Part shown: in pieces, positions 20,301 to 31,400 of the stretch | Position numbering within the stretch: position 1 is the first letter of the stretch | Layout: each line of letters starts with the position of its first letter | Source of the DNA: Salinivirgaceae bacterium | GTDB taxonomy: Bacteria; Bacteroidota; Bacteroidia; Bacteroidales; SZUA-534 | Reading direction: 5' to 3' | Assembly: GCA_027858735.1 (NCBI GenBank) | Contig: JAQICC010000124.1 | Location: 1-38,412, forward strand | Length of the DNA stretch: 38,412 nt | Made by a program: the position numbers and the translations under genes | The notes under the pieces: generated by a model | Database searches by the model: none | The model's input: the letters and a program-made list of their open reading frames with translations, nothing else | What the model was told of the DNA's origin: nothing

Positions 20301-23300
20301 ATTGACATGCCGACGATAGTAGAGTATATTAACCCAAGCTTCTTAGCTCAAGATACATTAACACCCACCAATGCCAGTTGTAACGGTGATGATGACGGAA
20401 GTATAGTTGTACCTTCAATTACCAAGGGGACATATGGGGGTATTCCGGTAAATCTGGCAACATTATATTTGGAATATGATGATAAGGATTCGGATACGGA
20501 TCCGAAAGCAAAAATCAAGGATGATTATACCGGTAATTTTGAAAGCGGATATAGTTACACTGAAATCCTGGATTCGAATTATTACAGGGTCTATGCAGAA
20601 GACATTTATGGTTGTCCAACGGGAATTTTAGGTGTCACGGTCGATGATCCGGCTCCTTTAGTAGTAGATACAACTGCTACGAAAGATGTCAAATGTTTCG
20701 GAACAGATGACGGCAATATTAGTTTCACGATTGATGGAGGAAATGACAGTAAAGGAGTATATGCTAAATTATTTAAAGAAGGAGTAGTTGGCGAGATAAC
20801 GGGTAAAAGAACTGATATCGATGAACGTTCCGGTCAATTTACGACTTTGCCAAAAGGAAACTATACCCTTACATATACAGATCATAAAAAATGCTTCGCC
20901 GATTTTGGACCTTTCTTAATCGATGGCCCGTCTGATTCCGTTAGAGCAAGTATTCATACCACATTTGTTGATTGTCATCCGGCTACACGTAAGGATTCCG
21001 GTGATCATCGTAATGGAACTATTTATTTAACCGATGTTCGAGAGGGTTACGACCCCAATAGTGGCAATGGTTATCCAGATTACAAATTTGCAATTAAACG
21101 AAATAATACCGCAGACTTTACTGACAATAACCCCATTACCAATTCTAAATTTATCGATAAGACTGTAGGGAGATATATTATTCAAGTTACCGATAGGCTT
21201 GGTTGTAATTATTTCTTTGAAGATACTATAAAAGCACACGCCGAGTTAACAATTTCGGGAACCCCATACCATGAAATATGTCAAGGTGATTCAAATGGTG
21301 TAATTACCTTTACATCAAAAGGTGGTTTTAATAACAATCACTCCTATTTTTTGAATAGCAACCTAGCTTCGTATGAAAATTTGTCACCGAATCATTCTGA
21401 AATCGATACGGCCTATATGAACTTGCCACCTGTTTCCGATTATCAGTTAACGGTGGTTGATGATAAAGGCTGTGCCGATACAACAAGTATGAATTATTTG
21501 GAAATTCTCCCCTACCAGGACCCAATAATATATCCGAATGATATTAAAATGGATTCCGTAGATTGCTACGGGCAAGCCAATGGAACCTTACTTGTAACAC
21601 AAATGATAAAAGGTCAAAATACCGGCGGAGGTGCTTCTTTTGGGTATGACTCAATATTCTTATTAGCACACAAAGCAGATATTCAAATAATGAGAAGTAT
21701 TAGAAATTTGCCGGATACCAATATATTATTTGAAGGATTAAGCTACGATGATTACGATATCTACGTTAAGGATATTAATAATTGTGTTTCAAATGTAATT
21801 CTTGATAGTGTTTTACAACCCGACTCGCTTTACATTCGCATCGATTCCATTAAAGACGTAACATGCTACGGAACCAATGATGGTGCAATAAAATATTTTT
21901 ATCATGGTGGAAACGATACGGCTTATATGCCTTCAGTAACATGGAATGGTATGGATACGGTTCCGAACCACAGCGATAAAATATTTGGCGACTTAGCAAA
22001 AGGCACATATGCCTTAAATATTGTGGATTATTTGGGTTGCACGGCAACCGATACCGGTTTTGTCGACGGCCCCAATGACAGTATACGCATCACCTATGAA
22101 ACTACTTTGGTGGATTGCCATATAAACGATACCGGTGAACATGTTAACGGTACCATAAAAATAAAAACAACCGCGCATGGCTATGATTCTGCTGTTAATA
22201 ACGCTTATCCTTCTTATATCTATAATATTTGGTTAAACGATAGTGCCGATTATTCACGTTCGCAAACCGATACTTTATTTGCAAATCTACCCGTAGGTAA
22301 GCATACTATTCAAATTGTTGACAAAGAACAGTGCCAAAACTACATTTTTCCCATAACCGTGAGCTCAAACGATTCGCTCACCTTTAATCCGACCCTGTGC
22401 GATGAAACCTGTGCGAAAACCAATACCGGTAGAATTGAAATGGCCACGGGTGGTGGTGTAGGCCAACATGCCTACCTTCTTCAATCAAAAGATACCATCT
22501 TATTCGACTCACTTCCGGCAAATGCGCCGCTTAATAACAATCTTGCATTTTTTGATTACCTACCACCTAGTTTTACTTATCAGGTATCGGTAACCGATGC
22601 CAATAATTGTTGGCAACAAACGCATATAGACTCTCTACCTATATTTGCTTATACCAATCCGGAAATTAAACCCGAAAATATATGGTTCGATTCCGTTCAC
22701 TGCTACGGCGAAGTAAACGGTTCGGTGCAGCTGCACGGTAATTATGGTTGGCACAATACCTTTAAAATACCTTATGACAGCATTTTTGTTACCGATAGCA
22801 ACAGAGTCGTTTGGTATGCAAATGATGTAGATGATTCTTTACCTAACAAAGGCTTTTTTAACGATACGTCTTTCCGCCGTAACGATTTTGCCCATGGCAA
22901 ATATACTTTTGTGGTAAAAGATGACAGCGCATGTACATCAGCACCTATTTCCATTGAGGTTAAACAACCCGATACCCTGCTTATTCAACTTGAAGATAAG
23001 CAAGACGTAATAGCCAAAGGCGAAAACAGCGGAATTATTGAGTTTAGCACCTCAGGTGGCAACATGGGTGTGCAAACGGTAAGCACCTTTACTTCCGATA
23101 GCCTATATGCAAGCTTGAATCCCATAAAAGGCATAAAAAATAAAGAATGGAGTGCTTTTGTAGCCGCTAAATATACACTTCGGGTAAACGATTACCATAA
23201 ATGCACGCATCAGATAGACAGCATTGTAATTCACGAACCCTATTTGCCTTTAAGCTTTATTGTTGATACCCTAAACGGAGCCTTATGCAAATCGAATGTG

Positions 23301-26300
23301 GGTAACTTTACGGTAAAAGGCATTGGCGGTTGGGGAAAATACGAATTTGTTGGGGCTGAGCGTGAAAGCTATTCATCAGTAACAAGTTTTGCCGATTTGC
23401 TTGCCGGAAACTACATGGTTACGGTAATAGACAGCTTGGGAGCCACGTTTACCGATAGTGTGCTTATTTACGAGCCCAAAGATTCCCTGTTGGTAACCCG
23501 TTCTTTGGTGAAAAACCCCGAATGCGGCAACGACGGACAAATCAATTACACCATGAGCGGCGGAACAGCGCCCTACCGTTTAAGTTATATTGAAAAAGAC
23601 ACCTTTAACGTATGGTCGCCCTATGTTTACGAGGCCAAACATTTAGGCGAAGGTTTGTATAAAGCTTCGGTATTCGATTCCAATTTGTGCCGTTATAATG
23701 TCGAAACTACCTTAAACGGCGATAGTCGACTACTTATAACAAGCATTGATATTAAATCCTATGCCACAGTAGATACCCTTCCGGGCAACGGAGCACTGGA
23801 AGCGCAAATAAGCGGTGGAGTAAACAATACTTATGCCTGGTATGCTTCAAGCGATACGCTAAGTGCTATAAGTACAAGCACCGAATTAAATGCCGTTACG
23901 CCCGGTTTATATGTGTTCGAGGCACATTCCGATTTGGGTTGCGGCCTGGCCCGCTCGGCCTATTTACCCCACATGTACGATCACCCCATGCAGGTAAGTC
24001 GTTTAAGGCACGAAAGTGGTTTTGAAGCGGCCGATGGTTCGGCAGAATTCGTATTACCCATTGATACGGCTACGCATGTTATTTTAAAACACGAAACAAA
24101 TGCCGATGTGGAGTACTATCTCGAAGATTACCCCGACATGTACAATCCTTTATCGGATACCTTACGCATTGATAGGCTTGCGGCAGGTTCCTACATTGTT
24201 ATTGTTACCGATACCACCGACAGGGTGGCCTTTGCCGAATTTGAAATTAAACGCTACGAGCGTTTCGAAATAACGGGTGAAAGAATAGTCGACGTTATTA
24301 AACACAACGAAGCAAGCGGTAGCATTGAGGTGGGCTGCGCCGGAGGTGCCGGAAACAATATTTTCCTTTGGGAATGCACAAGCAACCCGGCACTCAACGA
24401 TAGTTTAAACCCGAAAAATTCAGAGTACACTACGCTTTTGGATAGCATTCCGCCGGGCTCTTATCATTTAACCATAACCGACGAAAACGGTCACAGCTTG
24501 TTTGCCAGTTATACCCTCGAAAATCCGCCACGCTTACTTATAAGCTTTAGCAAGTTCGATGCGCGTTGCAAAGATTCTACCGACGGTTACGTGCAGCTTA
24601 CTGCACAAGGGGGTTGGGGCAACTATCAGTTTAAGGTCGATACGGCCGATAACTATGCCAACAGTCCCTATATTTTCGATCTGGAATCGCGACCTTACCT
24701 CTTTTACGTGGTCGATAAGCGCGGTGCCGTGGAATCGGTTCCAGTGTATATTAGCGAACCCGAGTATCTGCGTGCAGCGGTTGATTTTATCGATAGCGTG
24801 AACTGCTACGGCGAAAGCAACGGTAGTTTTCATTTTGGCCTTAGCGGCGGTACACAGCCCTACAAATTCAGGCAAACGGTAAATACACTGTGGAACACCG
24901 ATACCATTGTTTACAATCTGGCAGCAGGTACTTATATCTTCGAGTTTTCCGATAGTAACAGTTGTACAGGTATAGATACCCTTACACCTGAAATGCTGCA
25001 ACCCGATTCCATGTACTTAAGCACCATTGATTTTACCCAGGCTAGATGCGGAACCGATAATGCAGCCATGCAAATGCAAGTAAGCGGCGGTACCGAGCCT
25101 TACCGCTACCAATGGACCGATAACTCGGGAATTGTTGTGGGCACTGAAAGTGAAATTGACAGTCTGGTACAATTAGGACAGTATTATTTTGTGGCTTTCG
25201 ACTATAACAATTGTTTGGTAAAACACAATCAGGTAGTGAACCGTTCCACTCCCCCAAGTGTCGATTCCCTATTCATTACTCCGGTGCTATGCTTTGGCGA
25301 TAGTACGGGTACGGCGAAGGTGGCCGGCTTTACACCCGCATCGCCTCCGGCGCCCTATAGTTTTGAATGGTCAAATGCCGACACGGGGCAATTTACATCA
25401 CGATACACTTACGGCGATCATTATGTTATTATTAAGGATACCAATAACTGTGAGTCGAAACGATGGTTCAATGTGGCGCAACCCGATTCATTGCATGCCT
25501 TGCTTACAGGTTTCAACAATGCCGAATGCTACAATACGCCAAGCGGATTTATTCAGCTAAAACCCAAAGGCGGAGTAGGCTCGTATCGTTTTGCATGGGC
25601 AATAGGCGACAGTACAAGCACCCTAAACGATTTATATGCAGGAACTTATGCATATTCACTGAGCGATTCAAACTCCTGCGTTTATACCGATACCCTTATT
25701 ATTAGCGAACCTAACGCACTTATTAGTGAAGTGGCTCATATAGAGCATTTGAAATGCAAAGGCGATCGTAACGGGGAAATTGATTTTAACATAAACGGCG
25801 GTACGCGCCCTTATAAGTATAAACGAACGGAACATAACTATTGGATACAGGGTGCATCAGCCGATAATTTGGATGAAGGAAGCTATACCTATCATTTTGC
25901 CGATGCCAATGAGTGCATCAGTGACGATACCCTTGTGATGGCGGTTACCGCGCCCGATTCCTTACAGTTCGACAGTATGGACATTACGCATACCACTTGC
26001 GCCGAGAATAATGGCAGCATTGCCGTAACGGTTCAAGGGGGTGTTAAACCATACCGCTACCGCTGGACCGACATGCAAAACACCTTAGTGGACACCCTGC
26101 CTTTTGTTGACGGCTTAGAACAGCTGGCGCAATACCGAATAAGAGTAACGGATAGCAACGACTGCATTTTGAGCACGGTAGAACAAATTGACTATTCAAC
26201 ACCGCCAAAGGTGCTTGAAATTGACACAAAAGCCGTGCTTTGCTGGGGCGATACCACGGGGAATGCAGAAATTGCCAGAATGGTTACTGCCTATCCTCCG

Positions 26301-28397
26301 GCTCCAGTAAGTTATACCTGGTCAAACAACGATACGGGAGAGGCATCCGATCGCTTTTTCGAGGGCAATCATTATGTGGTGGTCAGCGATACGAACGGTT
26401 GCAGTTCCAAACGCTATTTTACCATTGCTTCACCCGATCCGCTTATGGGTAGGTTGAGTGCTTATGCCGAGCCGAGCTGTAACGGATACGATGACGGTTC
26501 CATGGAAATTTATGCGCAAGGCGGAGTGGGATGCTATGCCATTACGTGGTCCGACGGCAGTACAACTTTTGATGCTGACAGTTTGGTTGCAGGATATTAC
26601 GACTATGTTTTAAGCGATTCCAACAATTGTATTTTCGAAGAGGGTGCCGAGATGACGGAACCGGAATTATTGCGTTCCAAGGTCACCAAAATTGACAGCT
26701 TATTGTGCGCCGGCGATTACAACGGGCAAATTACTTTTAATGTTTCCGGAGGTACCGAACCGTATTATTATCGTCCGCTCGATTCACTAAAATGGATTTG
26801 GGATACCAAAATATATCAGGTAAGAGCAGGTTTGTATACCTATGAATTTTCCGATGCGCATAATTGTATCGGGGAAGATACATTGACCGTGCATATGACC
26901 GAACCCGATTCGCTGGCTTTTGATTCTTTAAATGTAATACATACCACCTGCGCCCATGATAACGGTTCTATTTATTTTGAAATGAAGGGAGGAACAAAAC
27001 CTTACAGTCATGAATGGACAAATGTATATAGAGATGTGATGGGTTCTGATAATTATATCGATAGTCTAAAGCAAGAAGCCCAATATTTTCTAGAAGTATA
27101 CGACAAAAACAACTGCCAATTTAAGTACAACGAGCAAATCAATCGTTCCTCGGGTCCTCGAATCCAACAAATATCAACCACCGAAGTGCTTTGTTCCGAC
27201 GATCCTACTGGAGCAGCTGCCATAGATAGTGTAGTGCCAGCAACACCATTTTCGCCTTACCGCATTATATGGAGTAATGGCGATAAAGGATTGTTTACCG
27301 ATAGATACTTTGCAGGAACACATTATGCTACGGTCATCGATTCAAATGGGTGTAGAAGTATGCGTTATTTTGATATTACCCAGCCCAACCCATTAACGGC
27401 TGAATTAATTGATTCGTCAAATGCTGTTTGTTATAATGATACCAGTGGGTACTTAAATGTTCGTGCAACAGGTGGTGCTGAAAATTATACGGCATTGTGG
27501 TCACATGGCGACACCAGTCTTGTTGCAAAAAATCTTGCGAAGGGTGAATATAGTGTGGTTATTTCTGACACTAACGGCTGTAGCATTGAATTGAGCTACG
27601 AAATTACAGAACCCGATTCCATTATTATTGATTTGGGCGATGATATTGAAGTATGTCCGAATACAGTGTATACGCTTGATGGATTTGACTTTTATGGCCA
27701 TGAATGGCGCCTCGATACTACCTTCTTTTCCGATGAACGTTTTGCACATCTTGAAGATGAGGGTACCTACAATCTGGTAGTAACCAACGATAAGGGATGT
27801 ATGGGGTCGGATGATTTTATACTTACCATAGGTAACAGTGCGCTGAAGGCCGATTTCTTAATGACATCGCAAGCCAGCATGGGCGATACCCTGCATGTTA
27901 TGGAGCTATCGAACCTGCCATTGGATAGTATGGAATGGGTTTACGATCAGGATGCTTTTATTGCGTATTCCGAAGAAGAAGATCCGGCTTACCTGCTTAG
28001 ATTAAAGAATTACCTAATCGGGATGTATAATATTGGTTTAACGGCTTATTCGGGAGGATGTATATCTACACAAACCAAAACAGTTGAAATTGTTGAAATG
28101 AGCGATACTTCCGACACCTTCGAATATATGGGTTACAATCCTTTGATTCAAAGTCTGGTGGTAGGGCCGAACCCAACCGATGGCGAGTTTAAGGCAACCA
28201 TTACCCTGCGCGAGCAGGCCGATATTCAGCTAACCGTTTACAGTGTAGATTATGGGAAAGTGATTGATATACAAGAACAAAGTGGCTTTGATTATTACGA
28301 AGTGCCCTATAATATTGGTAATCAACAATCGGGCATGTATGTGCTGGTAATAACAGCAAGCAACGAGCGTAAACAATCAAAAATAATTTTAAAGTAG
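17397..28397 (+). CDS. Giant SprB-repeat adhesin with T9SS sorting domain
   Basis: 3666 residues. Residues 1-33 form a signal peptide (LVLLFLCVFWTSNVIAQ). From about residue 360 to 3400 the protein is a chain of SprB-type modules of 75-110 residues, each opening with C-[YF]-G-x-x-[DN]-G followed by G-G-x-x-P-Y, then L-x-x-G-x-Y and V-x-D-x-x-x-C. These modules are known from the mobile gliding adhesin SprB and many T9SS-exported surface proteins. A PKD-like segment follows (from about 3450), and the last 85 residues are a T9SS type A sorting domain (VGPNPTDGEF to the final KIILK). The expected product is a long flexible surface filament. No PorP/SprF gene lies in this window. The first 3.2 kb are clearly more AT-rich than the rest. 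The gene lies 15 bases after the upstream gene and 7 before the metallopeptidase gene. Confidence 0.92.
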   Translation: MLKRIQISRILCKVNSKLVLLFLCVFWTSNVIAQININYYIGTNVNADMDFKLSVFYAYNTHVFEHTGSSANDDDVCYDFMRDDYNEMSYTKTNTSILPITMKLSVKTGPYTWTEVSTVNFNVNKVKYSFDVLVESNGNYYGGNVDVFVDAPVNIKEITKYMVGNFVQECIDKLNSCYISSTSYLNENDYVLDFKLYNKYGSWVDIPRSFTAANLISAGYRPNEKLKLRAVAERMIPESDGDYETVTTEYTDGPTINGPLTGVTVTKEKVCNGRTAKINFKFQYTGEYDITVEDPGGVGETKNRTWNITSSNQTKSLSGLTSGTLYEITVECDGCPTPCGMEPEITTESTFYTNPSITGVSPEGETCAGDGDGEITISYDEGDGNVNRYVASSPYNDYANSTTNPVGGLNPGSYEVYIYDDNGCSAKYESNVTVDAHTDPVLDPREIAPTDQFCLPGGVSGNTNGALTYTTGNKDYTLHISSKPDNNSKVLSLPPGSYRAYVKDENGCESNEEGNYVIKDAKAITFGVPQVSYSLCKNKLTASASGGKGSFTYKINGDYDDGTGVFTGLTPTSQGYTYAVYAKDGNGCVVSATSQKVYTYTSPSISISSGNVKAVTCHDKDDGYIWVRDTDITLGGPNNNSSGTISYVSAVIKGYTPSYDAYSKEKKYDKRNGNKTYTVTIKDKYNCPVSDDVYFDEPTELKPETDKTQTKDVVCYGTNDGEITWNVTGGSGTYTKTILKENASSVYKANNYISGQLDKGNYKLQVEDGRGCIKESDVEDIEAPTELKALVTNTRLVDCDAQTTHIFENGHRNGTIGITGNPSTDPVSGGYGGLYTYLVKEDKLGKDYETWTSDKPFEEGDYIVKIQDKLKKCDEYEFPVIVDSNDPFTINQDTEHQKCAGTNSGKYNHITSSGGMGSHSYVLSNSDATISFEDDPIIEIGNTYFQNLPPSSSYKMTVSDGFCYSKDKIDMPTIVEYINPSFLAQDTLTPTNASCNGDDDGSIVVPSITKGTYGGIPVNLATLYLEYDDKDSDTDPKAKIKDDYTGNFESGYSYTEILDSNYYRVYAEDIYGCPTGILGVTVDDPAPLVVDTTATKDVKCFGTDDGNISFTIDGGNDSKGVYAKLFKEGVVGEITGKRTDIDERSGQFTTLPKGNYTLTYTDHKKCFADFGPFLIDGPSDSVRASIHTTFVDCHPATRKDSGDHRNGTIYLTDVREGYDPNSGNGYPDYKFAIKRNNTADFTDNNPITNSKFIDKTVGRYIIQVTDRLGCNYFFEDTIKAHAELTISGTPYHEICQGDSNGVITFTSKGGFNNNHSYFLNSNLASYENLSPNHSEIDTAYMNLPPVSDYQLTVVDDKGCADTTSMNYLEILPYQDPIIYPNDIKMDSVDCYGQANGTLLVTQMIKGQNTGGGASFGYDSIFLLAHKADIQIMRSIRNLPDTNILFEGLSYDDYDIYVKDINNCVSNVILDSVLQPDSLYIRIDSIKDVTCYGTNDGAIKYFYHGGNDTAYMPSVTWNGMDTVPNHSDKIFGDLAKGTYALNIVDYLGCTATDTGFVDGPNDSIRITYETTLVDCHINDTGEHVNGTIKIKTTAHGYDSAVNNAYPSYIYNIWLNDSADYSRSQTDTLFANLPVGKHTIQIVDKEQCQNYIFPITVSSNDSLTFNPTLCDETCAKTNTGRIEMATGGGVGQHAYLLQSKDTILFDSLPANAPLNNNLAFFDYLPPSFTYQVSVTDANNCWQQTHIDSLPIFAYTNPEIKPENIWFDSVHCYGEVNGSVQLHGNYGWHNTFKIPYDSIFVTDSNRVVWYANDVDDSLPNKGFFNDTSFRRNDFAHGKYTFVVKDDSACTSAPISIEVKQPDTLLIQLEDKQDVIAKGENSGIIEFSTSGGNMGVQTVSTFTSDSLYASLNPIKGIKNKEWSAFVAAKYTLRVNDYHKCTHQIDSIVIHEPYLPLSFIVDTLNGALCKSNVGNFTVKGIGGWGKYEFVGAERESYSSVTSFADLLAGNYMVTVIDSLGATFTDSVLIYEPKDSLLVTRSLVKNPECGNDGQINYTMSGGTAPYRLSYIEKDTFNVWSPYVYEAKHLGEGLYKASVFDSNLCRYNVETTLNGDSRLLITSIDIKSYATVDTLPGNGALEAQISGGVNNTYAWYASSDTLSAISTSTELNAVTPGLYVFEAHSDLGCGLARSAYLPHMYDHPMQVSRLRHESGFEAADGSAEFVLPIDTATHVILKHETNADVEYYLEDYPDMYNPLSDTLRIDRLAAGSYIVIVTDTTDRVAFAEFEIKRYERFEITGERIVDVIKHNEASGSIEVGCAGGAGNNIFLWECTSNPALNDSLNPKNSEYTTLLDSIPPGSYHLTITDENGHSLFASYTLENPPRLLISFSKFDARCKDSTDGYVQLTAQGGWGNYQFKVDTADNYANSPYIFDLESRPYLFYVVDKRGAVESVPVYISEPEYLRAAVDFIDSVNCYGESNGSFHFGLSGGTQPYKFRQTVNTLWNTDTIVYNLAAGTYIFEFSDSNSCTGIDTLTPEMLQPDSMYLSTIDFTQARCGTDNAAMQMQVSGGTEPYRYQWTDNSGIVVGTESEIDSLVQLGQYYFVAFDYNNCLVKHNQVVNRSTPPSVDSLFITPVLCFGDSTGTAKVAGFTPASPPAPYSFEWSNADTGQFTSRYTYGDHYVIIKDTNNCESKRWFNVAQPDSLHALLTGFNNAECYNTPSGFIQLKPKGGVGSYRFAWAIGDSTSTLNDLYAGTYAYSLSDSNSCVYTDTLIISEPNALISEVAHIEHLKCKGDRNGEIDFNINGGTRPYKYKRTEHNYWIQGASADNLDEGSYTYHFADANECISDDTLVMAVTAPDSLQFDSMDITHTTCAENNGSIAVTVQGGVKPYRYRWTDMQNTLVDTLPFVDGLEQLAQYRIRVTDSNDCILSTVEQIDYSTPPKVLEIDTKAVLCWGDTTGNAEIARMVTAYPPAPVSYTWSNNDTGEASDRFFEGNHYVVVSDTNGCSSKRYFTIASPDPLMGRLSAYAEPSCNGYDDGSMEIYAQGGVGCYAITWSDGSTTFDADSLVAGYYDYVLSDSNNCIFEEGAEMTEPELLRSKVTKIDSLLCAGDYNGQITFNVSGGTEPYYYRPLDSLKWIWDTKIYQVRAGLYTYEFSDAHNCIGEDTLTVHMTEPDSLAFDSLNVIHTTCAHDNGSIYFEMKGGTKPYSHEWTNVYRDVMGSDNYIDSLKQEAQYFLEVYDKNNCQFKYNEQINRSSGPRIQQISTTEVLCSDDPTGAAAIDSVVPATPFSPYRIIWSNGDKGLFTDRYFAGTHYATVIDSNGCRSMRYFDITQPNPLTAELIDSSNAVCYNDTSGYLNVRATGGAENYTALWSHGDTSLVAKNLAKGEYSVVISDTNGCSIELSYEITEPDSIIIDLGDDIEVCPNTVYTLDGFDFYGHEWRLDTTFFSDERFAHLEDEGTYNLVVTNDKGCMGSDDFILTIGNSALKADFLMTSQASMGDTLHVMELSNLPLDSMEWVYDQDAFIAYSEEEDPAYLLRLKNYLIGMYNIGLTAYSGGCISTQTKTVEIVEMSDTSDTFEYMGYNPLIQSLVVGPNPTDGEFKATITLREQADIQLTVYSVDYGKVIDIQEQSGFDYYEVPYNIGNQQSGMYVLVITASNERKQSKIILK
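19530..23210 (+). repeat. Higher-order array 1 in the SprB gene, units of about 1.15 kb
   Basis: Four different SprB modules recur in fixed order: a DVxCYGTNDG module (near 19530, 20690, 21860, with a degenerate fourth near 22995), a VDC...NGTI module (near 19785, 20970, 22110), a C-x-G/K-T-N-S/T-G module with an NLPP or YLPP tail (near 20080, 21270, 22395), and a C-N/Y-G-x-x-x-G module (near 20375, 21560, 22695). The period is 1.13-1.19 kb. Limits are approximate. Confidence 0.75.
24790..27600 (+). repeat. Higher-order array 2 in the SprB gene, units of about 0.95 kb
   Basis: A second four-module unit, different from array 1. One landmark is the module C-x-G/D-D-x-T-G followed by P-x-x-P-x-x-x-W-S-N at about 25283, 26232 and 27184. 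The others are C-A-x-N-N-G-S-like at about 25041, 25990 and 26944, a C-x-G-D/E-x-N-G module at about 24797, 25750 and 26700, and a module with PDPL, PNPL or PDSL preceding it at about 25510, 26470 and 27418. The period is about 950 bases. Copies are more alike than in array 1, which suggests later amplification. Confidence 0.8.
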
Positions 28398-28404
28398 GCG
28401 CAAC

Positions 28405-31400
28405 ATGATAAAAAAAATATTCACTTACCTAATTATTTTATTTGCTGCGCTAGGGTTGGCAAAACCACTTATGGCTCAAAACAATGTGCCGATATCGTGC
28501 TCACCCATACTTACACCACCTTACACCCTTAATTTAAGCGATTTTAGTGCCTTGGGCTCGCAAAAGCTTATGGTGTATTTGCATACCAACGATCTGGACA
28601 TTTCGAGGCTACCCGTAAAATTACAGCTTAAAATAGAATCGGTGGGCATAAGCATCGAGAATCAGCCAAGCATAGTAACCACCCCTATTTATTTAGATGG
28701 CGGTGCAACAAATGTATTGTACGGTAGCGATTTAGCTGACTATTTCAATATTAATAACCTCACCTTTCAAGGATATTCAAAAGATGCCTACCGTAGGGCG
28801 GGACAGTTGCCCGAGGGGTTTTACCGCTTTAGCATATCGGTAATACATTATTATACCCACAGGCTGGTTTCCAATACAGGTACCCTTAGTGCATGGATAG
28901 TGGTAGGTAAACCGCCAACATTAAAATTCCCCTTAAACGAAGATTATATTGGTGATAATGTAGGTATGCCTATAACCTTTTCCTGGTTGTCGAGTAATGC
29001 CGGTAGTCCTGCAGCAGTGGGTAGCATACAATACACCTTGCAGTTATGGGAAATGCGCATTGATAACATAAACCCTAATTTGGTGGTAGCAACCATTCCG
29101 GTGTTTTTTGAAGAAACCGTATTCAATACAGCCTATACCTTTTATACCAGCACCATGATCATGGAACCGGGCATGCGCTATGCATGGCGGGTAACAGCCA
29201 GCGATGCTGCCGGTTTGGTGCCTTTCGAACAAAAAGGGCAAAGTGAAGTGCGTACCTTTACTTATAAAGCATCGTGCGATTCGGTTAACAGCTTACAAAG
29301 TCAGGTCACTGGTCGCGGTGGTAAATTTACTTGGGATGGTATGCCCAACCATACCTCGTACAATGTGGAAATGAAAAATCCGAAAACAGGTTGGTTAAAG
29401 CAAAGCGAAACCTTTGAAAATAGCGCCAGCTTTTTTGGATTGGAATATGGATCGGTGTATGAAATGCGGGTGCAATCGGTGTGTAACTCCGATCCCACTT
29501 CGGTAAGTGACTTTAGCCATTGGCAACACCTTGAAATTTCGTTGCCCGAACCTGCTTACGATACCGCTAGCTGTCCGAATTGTGGTTGCGATGACAATAT
29601 GTCGGATCTTGATATCGAAAATTTCGAGATTCGCACCGATCTTATCGACGGCGATACCATACACAACAAACAGGGTACTACGCGTTTAATTATTAAAGAA
29701 ATTACTTCCAATAGTGGTGGAACCTACGAAGGAATATGTTATTTCTGGGCCGAAATTTGGGCTTTAAAAATACCTTGTAATTTTTCAAGTCTTCAGGTAA
29801 ATACCGAAAATGTAATTGTAAACCTTACTCTGGAAAGCATAAACGACCCCACCTTTTTAATTGATGTAGATGAGGTTATTGATGACATTGCTGATAATCT
29901 GGATATATTATTTGATGATTTACCTAACGATACCATTGAATACGACGGTGAAATTGAAACCGTTTATGTAAACGAAGAGGGTGAGGTAATTGCGGTTGAG
30001 GTAAATGAAGATGGCACCGTTACAGAACATAATATCGGTAAAGACGATGATCTTGAAAAAGTGGTAATTCAAGATAAAGAAGGAAATGAATATGTGGTGA
30101 CCAAAAAAGGCGACGTAATGGGCGCCAAAGAATATGTGGCCACCGAAGGCGGTAAGCGAAGCGATGTAGAAGATTATAATGAAGAGCTTGAAGAAAAGAC
30201 CAGCGAGACCCCAAGTGTGGTGTTTAGTGCCGAAGTCAATCAAAATTATGGTTTTGATGCTTATGTCGATATAAAAAGCAACATACAAGATCAATATCCT
30301 GTTTTAAAAGGAACTTACCGACCCGCCTATAAAAGTGTTGCCAGCTTTAAACCCGATGCCGTGAGCGTAAGCGGCAATAACAATAATACCTTGTTTAAAG
30401 ACGAAATGGGTATTAAGGCAGCTTTGCAGGGAAGCAAAATTACCTTTATTGGTGGCAGCAACGAGCAACAAAAAAGCTTATATGCTATTGATACCCTAAC
30501 CGATCCCGACCAGGTGATCGGGAAACTTAATGTGGTAAGCTATGCGGAACAAACCACTAAACTGGTTATGGTTTCGGTTAACGGGGCAACTTTACCAAAT
30601 GCCACTAGCCTAAGCACCGACCTTAATACCATTTACAAACAAAGTGTAGTACAATGGGAGGTTGTTGCAGGTAATGCCCTAACTAATATTGCCTTCGAAG
30701 GCGAAAAAATGAGCCATGGAGGCAGTGGCGTAACCTCGCCTTATAATGCCGACCAAAAAACCCTTATTAATGCTTATGATGAATCTATAGAAGGCGGCCT
30801 TGAAGACGATGCTTGCTACCTGTTTTTTATAAGCGAAGTAGTTGACAAAGATGCCAACATAGCAGGTTATATGCCCCTAAAATACAACTGTGGATTTATT
30901 TACGGCCTACCCAACAATACCACCATTGCCCACGAATTAGGCCACGGTACCTTTAACCTCTACCACACCTTTAGCAGCAAACTGAATATAGCTGCCGAAG
31001 GCAAAACTCAAAACCTGATGGATTATGCTGGTGGTAGTGAACTATGGCATTACCAATGGGACTTAATTCATGATCCGCAGAATATGCTGTTTGCTTGGAG
31101 TCAGGATGAGAGCGAGGCGGAGATGGCAATTTTAAACTCAAATCTTTCATTGGTATTTTATAATGATAGTGGTCTGGTGCATAACAAAACAATTTACTTT
31201 TTACCTGATTTAAACGAAAAAATCACATTAAAGGCAAAACAAACAAATGATAATATATTAGAAGATGTTAAGGTAAATTGGAGTTATAATAACCAAAAAG
31301 AAGTAACAGAAATAGCTTTAACTACTAATAGTGAATTATTTGGGGAGAAAGAAAAGATCCAAATTGATGTTACTGAAAATGTATTACTTGGAGCAGATTC

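Noticed and set aside
24534-25001. 155-codon minus-strand open frame inside the SprB gene
   Set aside because: It is a shadow of the repetitive plus-strand coding sequence; its translation is low-complexity for its length and has no domain.
29920-30294. 124-codon minus-strand frame rich in hydrophobic residues
   Set aside because: It is the complement of the acidic linker in the metallopeptidase gene; acidic codons read backwards give F, I and L. It is not a membrane protein.
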